A stretch of DNA of 64,000 nucleotides from Fibrobacter sp. (lineage in GTDB: Bacteria; Fibrobacterota; Fibrobacteria; Fibrobacterales; Fibrobacteraceae): contig JAKSIC010000006.1 in the NCBI GenBank assembly GCA_024399015.1, forward strand, positions 62,001-126,000, written 5' to 3'. The stretch's first letter is position 1, and the number at the start of each line of letters is the position of its first letter. Of this stretch, positions 44,500-53,499 are shown in pieces. The translations under genes were made by a program, and so were the position numbers. The notes beneath the pieces were generated by a model. The model searched no databases. It saw nothing but the letters and a program-made list of their open reading frames with translations, and was not told the origin of the DNA.

Positions 44500-45345
44500 A
44501 TGGCTATTACACGTTACATTTTGCAGATTCATTGCCCCGACCAAAAGGGCCTTATTGCCGGTACCACTCAAGTTCTCGCCAAGGCTGGCGCCAACATCGT
44601 CGACTTGCAGCAGCATACCGCCAAGGATATCGAAACATTCTTCCTCCGTGCCGTTTTTGAAGCAGACTCCGACAATATCGAAGAAGTGCGCAAGCACCTG
44701 GAAACTCTGGAAGGTCATCTCCAGCTGAACTGGAAACTGTTCGACACCACCAAAGTGGAACGCGTGGCTATTTTCGTCTCCAAGACTGACCACTGCCTTT
44801 ATGACCTGCTCCTGAAGCACCGCGATGGCGACCTGCCCTGCGAATTCAGCTGCATTGTCGGTAATCATACCGATCTCGCCGCCGTAGGTGGTTCTTTCGG
44901 CGTGCCGTTCTACTACGTTCCGTCTAATCCGGACAAGAGCATTCCGGAAAACCGTTTCCGCGAAATCATCGCCGAAACCAAAACCGATACCGTGGTTCTG
45001 GCCCGTTACATGCAGATCCTCTCTGCAGCCTTCACCGAAGAATTCAAGTACCGAGTCATCAACATCCACCACGGCTTCCTTCCCGCCTTTAAGGGTGCAA
45101 AGCCCTACCACCAGGCATGGAACAAGGGTGTGAAGATCATCGGTGCTACTGCCCACTTCGCTACCGAAGACTTGGATCAGGGTCCGATTATCGCCCAGGA
45201 CATCCAGCGCGTTCCTGAAACCGCAAGCATCAGTGAACTTGTCGAATTGGGCAAGGACATTGAAAAGCGTACCCTTTCCCAGGCACTCAAGCTCTGGCTT
45301 GAACACCGCGTATTCGTTTACGGCGGCCGTACCTTTATTCTCTAG
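44500..45345 (+). CDS. purU: Formyltetrahydrofolate deformylase
   Basis: A 281-residue protein: N-terminal ACT domain (about 5-85) and C-terminal formyltransferase-fold domain with INIHHGFLPAFKGAKPYHQAW and GATAHFATEDLDQGPII, which include the catalytic Asn-His-Asp set. PurU hydrolyses 10-formyl-THF to formate and THF, balancing one-carbon and purine pools. The family name is secure from length and domain order. No Shine-Dalgarno sequence is visible; TATAAT occurs at 44453-44458. Confidence 0.93.
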   Translation: MAITRYILQIHCPDQKGLIAGTTQVLAKAGANIVDLQQHTAKDIETFFLRAVFEADSDNIEEVRKHLETLEGHLQLNWKLFDTTKVERVAIFVSKTDHCLYDLLLKHRDGDLPCEFSCIVGNHTDLAAVGGSFGVPFYYVPSNPDKSIPENRFREIIAETKTDTVVLARYMQILSAAFTEEFKYRVINIHHGFLPAFKGAKPYHQAWNKGVKIIGATAHFATEDLDQGPIIAQDIQRVPETASISELVELGKDIEKRTLSQALKLWLEHRVFVYGGRTFIL

Positions 45346-45353
45346 GAGACAAT

Positions 45354-45845
45354 ATGTCTGACGAAATTAAAAACGAAACCCCTGAAGTAGACGCTCCCGT
45401 TTCCGAGCTGGATATCGCTACCGCCGTGACTCCGGAACCGGAAAAGCCCGCTGCACCGCAGGCAGCTCCGCAGGATCCGTCCGTCACCCAGCCCCAGGTT
45501 ATCATCCAGAAGGAACGTGGTTTCTCCCACTATGTGGGTTTTGCCATCCTTTTCGTGCTCTGCGTTTGTTTCTACTTCGCACCGGGCATCGCCCTCACCT
45601 ACGCCATCAACCTGATTCCTGGCGTTACCCTCGTGGGCATGACTTCCTGGATTATCTGCGCAATCTTCAGCGTAGTCATCTGGTTGATTTTCAAGCTGAA
45701 GATCAAGGGCTTCAAGAAGTCCTTCTATTTCTACATCGGAGCCTGCGTTCTGGTCCTTGGCATCCTGATTGGTGCAGAAGTTCTGACTGAACAGACCAAC
45801 GTCTTCGCAGACCTTGTCGCCATGTTGACTGGTGGCAACATCTAA
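45354..45845 (+). CDS. Small inner-membrane protein, unrecognised
   Basis: A 163-residue protein with an acidic, Pro/Ala-rich cytoplasmic N-terminal region (about 1-60) and three membrane segments (about 62-84, 95-118 and 126-146). No family was recognised. AGGAGA lies 5 bases before the ATG. It is between purU (8 bp) and pyrE (19 bp) in one operon, though its features do not suggest nucleotide metabolism. Confidence 0.65.
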   Translation: MSDEIKNETPEVDAPVSELDIATAVTPEPEKPAAPQAAPQDPSVTQPQVIIQKERGFSHYVGFAILFVLCVCFYFAPGIALTYAINLIPGVTLVGMTSWIICAIFSVVIWLIFKLKIKGFKKSFYFYIGACVLVLGILIGAEVLTEQTNVFADLVAMLTGGNI

Positions 45846-45864
45846 TTTTTTCTGAGGTTTTATA

Positions 45865-46536
45865 ATGACTAAGACTGACGCTTTCGTTAACTTTCTCGTT
45901 GAATCCGGCGCTTTGAAGTTCGGGGACTTCGTTACCAAGAGCGGCCGCAACACCCCGTATTTCATCAATACCGGAGAATTCCGTACTGGCGCATCTCTTT
46001 CCAAGTTGGCAGAATTCTACGCCGCAGCATTTGTCGAACATTTCGACGGCAAGGCAACCAACCTCTATGGTCCGGCATACAAGGGCATTCCTCTGTGCGC
46101 AGCAACTGCCATGAAGTTGTCCGACGTCTACGCCAAGAACCTGACCTTCACTTACAACCGTAAGGAAGTCAAGGACCACGGCGAAGGCGGTTCCCTGGTT
46201 GGCTACAAGTACGCTGAAAAGACCAACGTCGTGATTATCGAAGACGTGATCACCGCAGGTACTTCCGTGAACGAAACTCTCCAGATTCTCAAGAACATCG
46301 AAAACGCAAACGTGATCGGTCTCTTGATTTCTGTGGACCGTAAGGAAAAGCTGGACAACGGCAAGTCCGCCCTCCAGACTGTTCAGGAAGAATACGGCAT
46401 CGAAGCTCATTCCATCGTAAACATCAACGACATCATTTCCTTCCTTGAAAAGGAAGAGAACCGCAAGGCCATCAATGCTCCGGAAGGCATCCTGGAAAAG
46501 GTTTATGCCTATCGTGAACAGTGGGGCGCCAAGTAA
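45865..46536 (+). CDS. pyrE: Orotate phosphoribosyltransferase
   Basis: A 223-residue type I phosphoribosyltransferase with the PRPP loop VVIIEDVITAGTSVNE and the flexible loop YNRKEVKDHGEGG, both diagnostic for OPRTase. It converts orotate and PRPP to OMP in pyrimidine synthesis. GAGG lies 8 bases before the ATG. It is the last gene of the purU operon and is followed immediately by a heptamer tract with an inverted repeat. Confidence 0.95.
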   Translation: MTKTDAFVNFLVESGALKFGDFVTKSGRNTPYFINTGEFRTGASLSKLAEFYAAAFVEHFDGKATNLYGPAYKGIPLCAATAMKLSDVYAKNLTFTYNRKEVKDHGEGGSLVGYKYAEKTNVVIIEDVITAGTSVNETLQILKNIENANVIGLLISVDRKEKLDNGKSALQTVQEEYGIEAHSIVNINDIISFLEKEENRKAINAPEGILEKVYAYREQWGAK

Positions 46537-46585
46537 TTATGAATCGCGAATCACGGACTTTGTTTTCGTGATTCGATATTCGTAG
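46537..46585. repeat. Heptamer-phased tract E with inverted repeat
   Basis: Seven units directly after the pyrE stop: ttatgaa, tcgcgaa, tcacgga, ctttgtt, ttcgtga, ttcgata, ttcgtag. CGAATCACG and CGTGATTCG within it form a perfect 9-bp inverted repeat that may act as the transcript end. Confidence 0.72.
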
Positions 46586-46613
46586 TTTATGGGGTAACGG
46601 CGGTTCTGTTTTT

Positions 46614-47303
46614 ATGTGGAAGTTTCTTGTTTCCATTTGTTTTGCTTTGGCTTGCATTCTTTCGGGATGCAGCCAAACTTATCAATGGAGCAAAAAACAT
46701 CCCTACTATAAGCAGGCTCCTTATGGAGAGTTGGCTATTGCTGGCGTACAGAACGCCTTTGTCCTAACGCGTTCCGGATGGTTCGCCAAACGTTTGAACG
46801 TAAGCCCGGACAGCATCCAAATTGTGGGCACACAATTTTGCGCCCAGTCCATGCTGAACGAAATGAAGGGAGCCTACAGCAAGCTCAATATTCTTCCAGA
46901 AAATGCTCTGGCAGACTCTCCCGAAGAAAGTCAGAAACTGGACGACCGTATTTTCATGAGGGGAAAGCTCCCCGAACAAGGCGTGTCTATCAAGGACAGC
47001 GCTGGCAATATTCCGCCGAGAATTTTGATTATCCACGAAGTTATCGTGGGCACCGATCTGAACCGCGAAAGTTTCTTTGACTACGCAGTCATCCACAACG
47101 AAAGTCCGGAACGAACTGCAGCCAAGAACATCAGCGCCATCGTCTCCTACACTCTTTGGGACAACGAAAAACAGCGACCCCTATTCAGCGCTGTTGACGA
47201 AATCCAGCACCCGGTACTCGTAATGACCTGGGCAGATATGGAGACTTTGATTCGCCTAGCCGTTTCCGAAATTCGCAAGAACTTATACCTGGGGGCAAAA
47301 TGA
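46614..47303 (+). CDS. Lipoprotein, unknown function
   Basis: A 229-residue protein with signal peptide and lipobox LSGC (Cys 19). The mature part alternates helices and strands, has one conserved-looking WFAKRL segment and no recognised family. Its stop overlaps the start of the next gene (ATGA), so the two are co-translated and probably act together at the outer membrane. Confidence 0.65.
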   Translation: MWKFLVSICFALACILSGCSQTYQWSKKHPYYKQAPYGELAIAGVQNAFVLTRSGWFAKRLNVSPDSIQIVGTQFCAQSMLNEMKGAYSKLNILPENALADSPEESQKLDDRIFMRGKLPEQGVSIKDSAGNIPPRILIIHEVIVGTDLNRESFFDYAVIHNESPERTAAKNISAIVSYTLWDNEKQRPLFSAVDEIQHPVLVMTWADMETLIRLAVSEIRKNLYLGAK

Positions 47304-48577
47304 AGTCCATCAAGGCCCTATTAATGTTCTTGTTCGTTTTTGTTGCAACAATGGCTGCAACAGTTTCTGCCAGCGATATTTTCTTCAATTCCAAATGGAC
47401 TCTCTGGGAAAACGCAGACATTCTCATTTGGACAAATGACAAGGAACTGGCCATCGATCCAAGAGAGTTCTGCCTTTCTCTCCGCAGAAACAATATGGCC
47501 ATCGGTGAACCTAAATGCCGTACCCTTGGCGAATGGGAACGAGACACCATCGCAGCCCGCTACGCAAACTGGCTCAGCAACAACATAGAACCAGGGCTTT
47601 CTTCCAACTATCTGAAAGCTCGTCACCCCTCCATGAGCGCAAAGATCCAGGAACTTGAAGATAAAATTGTCCTGTACATTGCAGACAAAGGAAACGTTCT
47701 GCAAATTGCGATTTTTGACGAAACATCATCCGAGCCGAGAGCCGCCGGCACCGTACAAAAGAAAGCCGACAAAATTGCCCTGGGCGACGATATAGCAAGC
47801 ACATTCTTCGACCGCAAAACTTCCCGCCGCTTAAGCAAGGAAGAACGTCAAAAGAAGTTGACCGAGCCCGACGAATACTACAAGGAAGTTCCCAACGTTC
47901 GCGCCTGGGGTGGATTCTCCGTAGGTTACGCCCAGGCTCAGGTTCCACTCACGCCCTACAACTGGTACCACAGACATGTGGAAAGCGAAATTCGCAATTA
48001 CCGCATTACCCGAGATTCCGTTAGCCTTTGGAATTTCATTGATGATTCCACACCGCTATTTACTTTGTATGCAGGCGCCATCTGGTACGGATTCATCGGT
48101 GGTGAAATTTTCTACCGCTACAGCAATCACGTTGTCAAAACCGACAAGCGCGATACCATTTACAATGAACTTGATCACTGGGAATTCGGACAGCACGAAA
48201 TTGGTTTGAACGTGATGTTCTCCACTACGTTCTCCCCCATCAAATTGATGGACATTCACCTTTTCGGTTTCCTGGGATTCCAATACAGTTTCTACTCCGA
48301 AGATATAGCTGTAAAAAAAGATGTGGAATATCCTTCCAAGGCCTACAAGGCGCGCATAAAGTTTGAAGACGTCTATAAGGGAGCCTTGTTCGGTGGCGGA
48401 AGCCAGTTTGTATTTGCAAAGCATTACGGTTTCAGCATTCGTACAGGTATTTCCAGCCGCGGCAAGAGCGTCTACACAGAACCCTCCCCCGATGCAGGCG
48501 TCGAGCCCACAATTATCGGAGCCATGACCGTAGATTGGTTTATCAATTTCGGTCTTGAATATCACTGGGATTTGTAA
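47300..48577 (+). CDS. Outer-membrane beta-barrel-like protein
   Basis: A 425-residue protein with signal peptide (TVSAS, about 22). A mixed N-terminal region has charged helices (about 30-190). A C-terminal half follows with Tyr/Phe-rich amphipathic strands, such as SVGYAQAQVPLTPYNWYHR and LFGFLGFQYSFYSED, and a typical barrel ending (INFGLEYHWDL). It starts 4 bp inside the end of the lipoprotein gene. The partner pair lipoprotein plus barrel is a common envelope arrangement; the cargo is unknown. Confidence 0.65.
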   Translation: MKSIKALLMFLFVFVATMAATVSASDIFFNSKWTLWENADILIWTNDKELAIDPREFCLSLRRNNMAIGEPKCRTLGEWERDTIAARYANWLSNNIEPGLSSNYLKARHPSMSAKIQELEDKIVLYIADKGNVLQIAIFDETSSEPRAAGTVQKKADKIALGDDIASTFFDRKTSRRLSKEERQKKLTEPDEYYKEVPNVRAWGGFSVGYAQAQVPLTPYNWYHRHVESEIRNYRITRDSVSLWNFIDDSTPLFTLYAGAIWYGFIGGEIFYRYSNHVVKTDKRDTIYNELDHWEFGQHEIGLNVMFSTTFSPIKLMDIHLFGFLGFQYSFYSEDIAVKKDVEYPSKAYKARIKFEDVYKGALFGGGSQFVFAKHYGFSIRTGISSRGKSVYTEPSPDAGVEPTIIGAMTVDWFINFGLEYHWDL

Positions 48578-48624
48578 GCCATCCGCATAAAGGGCGCCGT
48601 TATTTTTCTACATTACCGCCCATT

Positions 48625-50016
48625 ATGAGTGAAAATCAAGAAGTTGTAAAAGAAGAAAAGGTCAATCCGTTTTTGACCCCGATTAACATTATTGAGCCCG
48701 AAAACAAACTCCCCGACTATACTTTCGACATGTTGCCGGCCGAACAGAAGGCTATCCTTACAAAGCACGGTTGGACCGACCTGATGCCGGTTCAGCGTAA
48801 GACCATGCCCTATATGCTTGCAGCCCGCGATATGTTGGTGCAGTCCAAGACTGGTTCCGGCAAGACAGGCGCTTATGTTCTCCCCCTTTTGCAAGTTATC
48901 GTTCGCGACCATTTGTTCCCCCAGGCATTGATTTTGGTGCCGACCCGCGAATTGGCAATTCAGGTGCAGGACGAAGTACAGAAACTTTCCGAAGGTACCG
49001 GCATTAAGTCCGTGGCAATTTTCGGTGGTGTCTCCTACGAACCTCAGTTGAAGGCTCTCAAGGAAGGCGTACACATTATCGTTGCGACCCCGGGTCGTTT
49101 GATGGACCACGTGAGCCGCGGTAACGTAGACTTTTTGGACATTCGCGACCTCGTTTTGGACGAAGCCGACGAAATGCTTTCCATGGGTTTCTATCCTGAC
49201 ATGCAGAAGATTCGCAAGTATCTTCCCAAGCAGATTGCTTGCACCATGTTCAGCGCTACCATTCCTCAGACTGTGAAGGCTTTGGCCCGCGAATTCCAGC
49301 GTCCGTCTGCAGAATTCCTTTCCCTGTCCTACGACAAGGTGATTGCAAATAACCTGGAACACCGCTGGTACTCTTGCGACGTGATGGATAAGGATTCCAT
49401 GACCATCAAGGTGCTGGAATACGAAAATCCCGAAAGTTGCATGATTTTCTGCAACAAGAAGTGCGATGTCAGCTATCTGGAACAGGTTTTGTCCGGCTAC
49501 GGTTTTAACGTAGGCGCACTTTCTGGCGACGTTTCCCAGAACCTTCGTGAAAAGACATTGAACGCATTCCGCGACAAGAAGCTCCGCATCTTGATTTGTA
49601 CAGACGTTGCCGCCCGCGGTATCGACGTGGACCACGTGACCCACGTTATCGTCTACGATCATCCGGATGACCACGAAGTCTACGTCCACCGTAGTGGACG
49701 TACGGCCCGTGCAGGCCGTAGCGGCGTCTGCATTTCCCTCATCACTCCGGTGGAGGAAATCGAAATCAAGAAGACCGCCGCAGACTTCGGCATCAACTTC
49801 ATCAAGCAGGAACCGCTGACCAACGAAGCAATCGCCCAGAAGGTTGCAGAACGCACCAAGAAGCAACTGCAGGAAGTCAGCAAGCATTTCGGCGGCCAGA
49901 AGGCCAAGGAACGCATTAGCCACTTCATCCCGCTGGTCAAGGAACTGGCAAACGGCAGTCAGAATGACCAGATGCTCCTCGCCTACCTGCTGGATCGTTA
50001 CGTTTGGAAGAAGTAG
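48625..50016 (+). CDS. DEAD-box RNA helicase
   Basis: A 463-residue protein with all core motifs: Q motif (DLMPVQRKTMPYM), motif I SKTGSGKT, PTRELA, TPGR, DEAD, SAT and, in the second RecA domain, ARGIDV and HRSGRTARAG. The C-terminal extension is short and not strongly basic, unlike DeaD or RhlE. It unwinds short RNA duplexes, probably in ribosome assembly or mRNA decay; which paralogue it is cannot be told. TACATT lies 10 bases upstream of the ATG. A heptamer tract follows the stop. Confidence 0.93.
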   Translation: MSENQEVVKEEKVNPFLTPINIIEPENKLPDYTFDMLPAEQKAILTKHGWTDLMPVQRKTMPYMLAARDMLVQSKTGSGKTGAYVLPLLQVIVRDHLFPQALILVPTRELAIQVQDEVQKLSEGTGIKSVAIFGGVSYEPQLKALKEGVHIIVATPGRLMDHVSRGNVDFLDIRDLVLDEADEMLSMGFYPDMQKIRKYLPKQIACTMFSATIPQTVKALAREFQRPSAEFLSLSYDKVIANNLEHRWYSCDVMDKDSMTIKVLEYENPESCMIFCNKKCDVSYLEQVLSGYGFNVGALSGDVSQNLREKTLNAFRDKKLRILICTDVAARGIDVDHVTHVIVYDHPDDHEVYVHRSGRTARAGRSGVCISLITPVEEIEIKKTAADFGINFIKQEPLTNEAIAQKVAERTKKQLQEVSKHFGGQKAKERISHFIPLVKELANGSQNDQMLLAYLLDRYVWKK

Positions 50017-50017
50017 G

Positions 50018-50045
50018 CCCGAGGTACGAGGTTCGAGGCTCGAGA
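50018..50045. repeat. Heptamer-phased tract F
   Basis: Four units right after the helicase stop: cccgagg, tacgagg, ttcgagg, ctcgaga. It is very similar to tract A at 311-345. Confidence 0.78.
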
Positions 50046-50113
50046 TAAATTCCGCTCCACACCCCGTATTAACCTACCTCAAAATTAAAGTAAAATATAG
50101 GCTAGACGTCCCG

Positions 50114-50148
50114 TTCCTGGAACCTGTAGCCTGGAACCTGGAACCTAA
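50114..50148. repeat. Heptamer-phased tract G at the map ribosome site
   Basis: Five units: ttcctgg, aacctgt, agcctgg, aacctgg, aacctaa. It ends two bases before the map ATG and takes the place where a Shine-Dalgarno sequence would be. Confidence 0.8.
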
Positions 50149-50150
50149 AA

Positions 50151-50912
50151 ATGGCAAAGATTAAAGTAAAGAACGCTAAGGAAATTGAACTCATCCGCGA
50201 CGCAGGCGCCCTCGCTGCAGAAACCCTGGTCCGCGCAGGTGAAATGTGCAAGCCCGGCGTAAGCACCTTGGAAATCGACGAATTCATCGGCGACTTCACT
50301 CGCAAGAACAAGGGCATTTCCGCTTGCATGGGTTATCACGGCTATCCCCGTTATGCCTGCATCAGCATCAACGAAGTTGTTTGCCACGGCATTCCCAACG
50401 CCAACACCATCCTCAAGGATGGCGACATTGTGAACATCGACATCACCACTATCCTTCAGGGCTACCACGGTGACACTTCCGCCATGTTCTGCGTAGGCAA
50501 GGTTTCCAACATTGCCCAGGAACTGGTGGATACCGCAAAGTTCGCCATGGAAGAAGGCATCCGCGCCGCTGGCGAACAGGGCGCTCGTTGGAGCGACATT
50601 GGTTGCGCCATCCAGGACGTAGCCGACGAACACGGCTTTAGCGTTGTTGAAGATTACTGCGGTCACGGCATTGGCCGCGGCTTCCACGAAGAACCTCTGG
50701 TCCTCCACTTCCGCAATTCCGAACGTTGCCCCTTCATTGAAATCGGCAACGTCTTTACCGTGGAACCCATGCTCAACGTGGGCCGCCCCGGCACCAAGAC
50801 CCTCTCCGACGGTTGGACCGCAGTGACCCGCGATGGCTCTCTCAGCGCCCAGTGGGAACACACCGTTGTCCGTACCAAGGACGGCATTGAAATCTTGACC
50901 CTGCCCCGCTAA
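50151..50912 (+). CDS. map: Type I methionine aminopeptidase
   Basis: A 253-residue enzyme of the usual short MetAP-I length. Metal-ligand and substrate motifs are visible: GYHGYPRYACIS with CHGIP (His), VNIDITTILQGYHGD (two Asp), GHGIGRGFHEEP (His), FTVEPM (Glu) and EHTVV (Glu). It removes the initiator Met from new proteins. The region upstream lacks a recognisable ribosome site and consists of a heptamer tract. Confidence 0.95.
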   Translation: MAKIKVKNAKEIELIRDAGALAAETLVRAGEMCKPGVSTLEIDEFIGDFTRKNKGISACMGYHGYPRYACISINEVVCHGIPNANTILKDGDIVNIDITTILQGYHGDTSAMFCVGKVSNIAQELVDTAKFAMEEGIRAAGEQGARWSDIGCAIQDVADEHGFSVVEDYCGHGIGRGFHEEPLVLHFRNSERCPFIEIGNVFTVEPMLNVGRPGTKTLSDGWTAVTRDGSLSAQWEHTVVRTKDGIEILTLPR

Positions 50913-50935
50913 GCAAAAAACGGAGTCTCGTCAAA

Positions 50936-51271
50936 ATGTCCCTGCTAACGAACTTTCGTGACAAGGCGGTTGAGAAATTCGTCCGGAACCACGAACTTGT
51001 AAGGAAGTTCGGCGATGTCCAGACCATTTCTATTGATTCTGAAAAAGGAATCATTGATACAACCGTCCTGCTCCACGGGGAAATCGCCCCCATCAAGTTC
51101 CGCGGCTACTATTATTTTGACGACACCGATAAAGGTACCGACATCGTCATCCGCAAGATTACCTGCGAAAGGCAGTGGATCGATACCGCACTGGATTACT
51201 GGCTCGGCGACAAAACCCTACGCTATACAATACCTGGGCTCGCCGGCGGAATCGCAAAGTTTTTCTTTTAG
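50936..51271 (+). CDS. Small cytoplasmic protein, unrecognised
   Basis: A 111-residue protein with a helical start (NFRDKAVEKFVRNHELVRKFG), then a series of beta strands (ISIDSEKGIIDTTVLLHGE, IKFRGYYYFDD, IVIRKITCERQWI) and a hydrophobic C-terminus (GGIAKFFF). No family was recognised. GGAG precedes the ATG; it lies 23 bp after map and is followed by a terminator, so it ends the map transcript. Confidence 0.65.
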   Translation: MSLLTNFRDKAVEKFVRNHELVRKFGDVQTISIDSEKGIIDTTVLLHGEIAPIKFRGYYYFDDTDKGTDIVIRKITCERQWIDTALDYWLGDKTLRYTIPGLAGGIAKFFF

Positions 51272-51279
51272 TATATTTC

Positions 51280-51307
51280 AAGCATACCTCCTACGGTATG
51301 CTTTTTT
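51280..51307 (+). terminator. Terminator after the map operon
   Basis: AAGCATACC/GGTATGCTT stem with TCCTAC loop, then a T-run. Confidence 0.85.
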
Positions 51308-51319
51308 ATTGGAGTCTAT

Positions 51320-51967
51320 ATGGAACAGAAAGAAAATGTCACCGCAGACAAATTAAAGGAAAAAGTCACAGGCATTCTTTTCGACTTGCTTACCGACATT
51401 CCGGAATCTCTTTATGGCCAGACCACAGACCCCGATGAAAAGGTCAAGAACCTGATCCGTCAGGCAGCCTTCAAGGCTTCCACCGTCAGCGCCACCCTTT
51501 CTATCCCCGCAGGCATCACAGGCGTTCTCACTTCTATTCCGGATATTGCCGCCGTATGGCGTATCCAGGCTCAGCTGGTCTCCGACATCGCCGCTACCTA
51601 CGGTAAGCTGGCTCAGCTCAGCCGAGAAGCCATGGTCTGGTGCCTGTTCCGCCACAGCGCCGCCTCCCTTTTGCGCGACGTAGCCGTCCGCACCGGGAGC
51701 CGCCTGGTCATCCAGAAGCTTTCCATGAGCGCCCTCCAGAAACTTCTGCAAAAGCTTGGGGTCAAGATTTCCCAGAAGTTGCTGAGCAAGGTGGTCCTTC
51801 GTGCCATCCCCGCCATCGGAGCCCTGGGTAACGGAGCCTACACTTACTACGACACCAACGAGGTGGGAAAAACCGCAGCAGCCTACTTCAAGGCTCTTTC
51901 CGACCAAGTTCCCGACATTACCGACGCCGAAGTCGTCACCCCCGACGAAAAGACTGACGACAAGTAA
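51320..51967 (+). CDS. EcsC-like protein
   Basis: A 215-residue protein with long amphipathic and weakly hydrophobic helices: an Ala/Ser/Gly-rich stretch (KASTVSATLSIPAGITGVL), a SIPDIAAVWRIQAQLVSDIAATYGK segment and the late GALGNGAYTYYDTNEVGK. The layout matches the EcsC family, whose role is poorly defined and which may associate with membranes. GGAG precedes the ATG, just after a terminator, so it starts a new transcript that may include the next gene (8 bp away). Confidence 0.6.
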   Translation: MEQKENVTADKLKEKVTGILFDLLTDIPESLYGQTTDPDEKVKNLIRQAAFKASTVSATLSIPAGITGVLTSIPDIAAVWRIQAQLVSDIAATYGKLAQLSREAMVWCLFRHSAASLLRDVAVRTGSRLVIQKLSMSALQKLLQKLGVKISQKLLSKVVLRAIPAIGALGNGAYTYYDTNEVGKTAAAYFKALSDQVPDITDAEVVTPDEKTDDK

Positions 51968-51975
51968 GGCAAATC

Positions 51976-53430
51976 ATGCCGGCGGTGGCCTCGTTCCTCA
52001 AAATGCATGCTATTGAAATTTCGCTAGTAGCAATCCTGCTGGCAGTTTTTACATTTTCTGCATATAGCGAAGTCATTCCCGTCAATGACGGCAAGGGCGT
52101 AGATGGCGAGTTCTATTACAGCGTAGCCAAGAGTTTCCTTGACGACATCGGAACCGTAGGTTACGACAACTTCCGCATCCAGCGAATCTTTCCCTTCTGC
52201 CTCATCAACATTTTCCTTGCGGCTTTTTCCATAGAGCCCACCCACCAGGTTCTAATGACCTCCATGTATTTGGCTCATTACCTGAACCTGGCCATACTCC
52301 TTGCGTTCTTCTTCAAGTTGGCAAAGCACCTCCAGTGGAAACGCAACACCACCCTGATTTTGTTCAGCTGCATGTTCTTCAATTATTTCTTCCTGAAGAA
52401 CTGTTGTTACGAACCTTTCCAGACCGACTCCTTCGCCATCACCATTTTCCTGGTTTCCTACTATTATCTTCTGAAAAAGAAGACCGCCTTGTCCATCGCC
52501 GTGGCTACGCTTGGGCTTCTGAACTGGCCCACCGTCACCTATTCCCTGATGTTGCTGACTCTCTTTAGCAACTCCTTCCCCAAGGATGCCAAGGTTATAA
52601 AAATCAATCCCGGCAAGGCCTTCGCCATTCTAGTCCCCCTCATGTCCGTTGGTGCCGCCGCCCTCCTCTACATCATTCACAAAGAGGAAATCCTGGGCAA
52701 TATCGTCGGCAACCCCATAAGCATTCCGATGATCCTAGTCAGCCTTGTGGCGGAAGCGGGACTGCTCTATATAATAATGAGGAAAATTTCCTACCGTTTC
52801 CCCACCCCGATGGAATTCATCCGTAACACCAACTGGAAACTTCTGGCCGCCATGGCCATCCCCCTTATTATTGTTACCGTGGTCCTGAAAGTCCTCTCCA
52901 ACGGGGCCTTCTACTTTAACGGTTCGGCATTTATCCTCCAGTCCATCCTCCGCCCCCTAAAGTACCCCTTTATCACCCCGGTCTCCCATTTCGTCTTCTT
53001 TGGAATCCTCCCCCTCCTGGCCCTGGTTTACGCCAAGGACTACGCAAAGAAATTCCTGGAAATAAATCCCGGCCATGCCCTGGTATTTTTCATTTTCTTC
53101 TTTTTTGCCGTGGATAGCGAAGCAAGGCACATCATTCCCTACCTTCCCCTTTTGATCGTCCCCCTGGGATCCATTCTGGACCAAAGGAACATTTCCCTAA
53201 AGGGAGCTCTTTCCCTGATCGGCATCCAACTTGCCCTGAGCCATTTCTATTATCCCATCAATTCCGCCGGATTTGAGGAACTGTTCAATAACGGGGACTT
53301 TGCAAATCCAGTGGTTCAGCGCTACATGATGAACTACGGACCTTGGGTAAATGGCGAATTTTTCCTGTTTTGGGCAATATTATGGGCAATTTGCGCAATT
53401 TTGCTCTACGTAAAACACCCCCGCCCTTGA
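51976..53430 (+). CDS. Polytopic membrane protein, possible GT-C-fold glycosyltransferase
   Basis: A 484-residue protein with roughly 11-13 membrane segments. The first outer loop has VDGEFYYSVAKSF and further on RIQRIFPF, the acidic-aromatic plus Arg pattern seen in GT-C enzymes that use lipid-linked sugars. A late cluster EARHIIPYLPLL also fits such families. No other glycan gene is adjacent, so the substrate is unknown and the assignment is tentative. Confidence 0.55.
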   Translation: MPAVASFLKMHAIEISLVAILLAVFTFSAYSEVIPVNDGKGVDGEFYYSVAKSFLDDIGTVGYDNFRIQRIFPFCLINIFLAAFSIEPTHQVLMTSMYLAHYLNLAILLAFFFKLAKHLQWKRNTTLILFSCMFFNYFFLKNCCYEPFQTDSFAITIFLVSYYYLLKKKTALSIAVATLGLLNWPTVTYSLMLLTLFSNSFPKDAKVIKINPGKAFAILVPLMSVGAAALLYIIHKEEILGNIVGNPISIPMILVSLVAEAGLLYIIMRKISYRFPTPMEFIRNTNWKLLAAMAIPLIIVTVVLKVLSNGAFYFNGSAFILQSILRPLKYPFITPVSHFVFFGILPLLALVYAKDYAKKFLEINPGHALVFFIFFFFAVDSEARHIIPYLPLLIVPLGSILDQRNISLKGALSLIGIQLALSHFYYPINSAGFEELFNNGDFANPVVQRYMMNYGPWVNGEFFLFWAILWAICAILLYVKHPRP

Positions 53431-53456
53431 ACCTCCCATAAAATTTTCTATCTTTG
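53427..53456 (+). promoter_or_regulatory. Possible fusA promoter
   Basis: TTGAAC (53427-53432), then TATCTTTG (53449-53456) after 16 bp. The second element matches the TAnnTTTG form of Bacteroidetes-type -7 boxes. It begins inside the end of the upstream gene. Confidence 0.35.
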
Positions 53457-53499
53457 GGCGCAACTCAAATAAACATCAACTCCATTTGTGGAATAAAAT

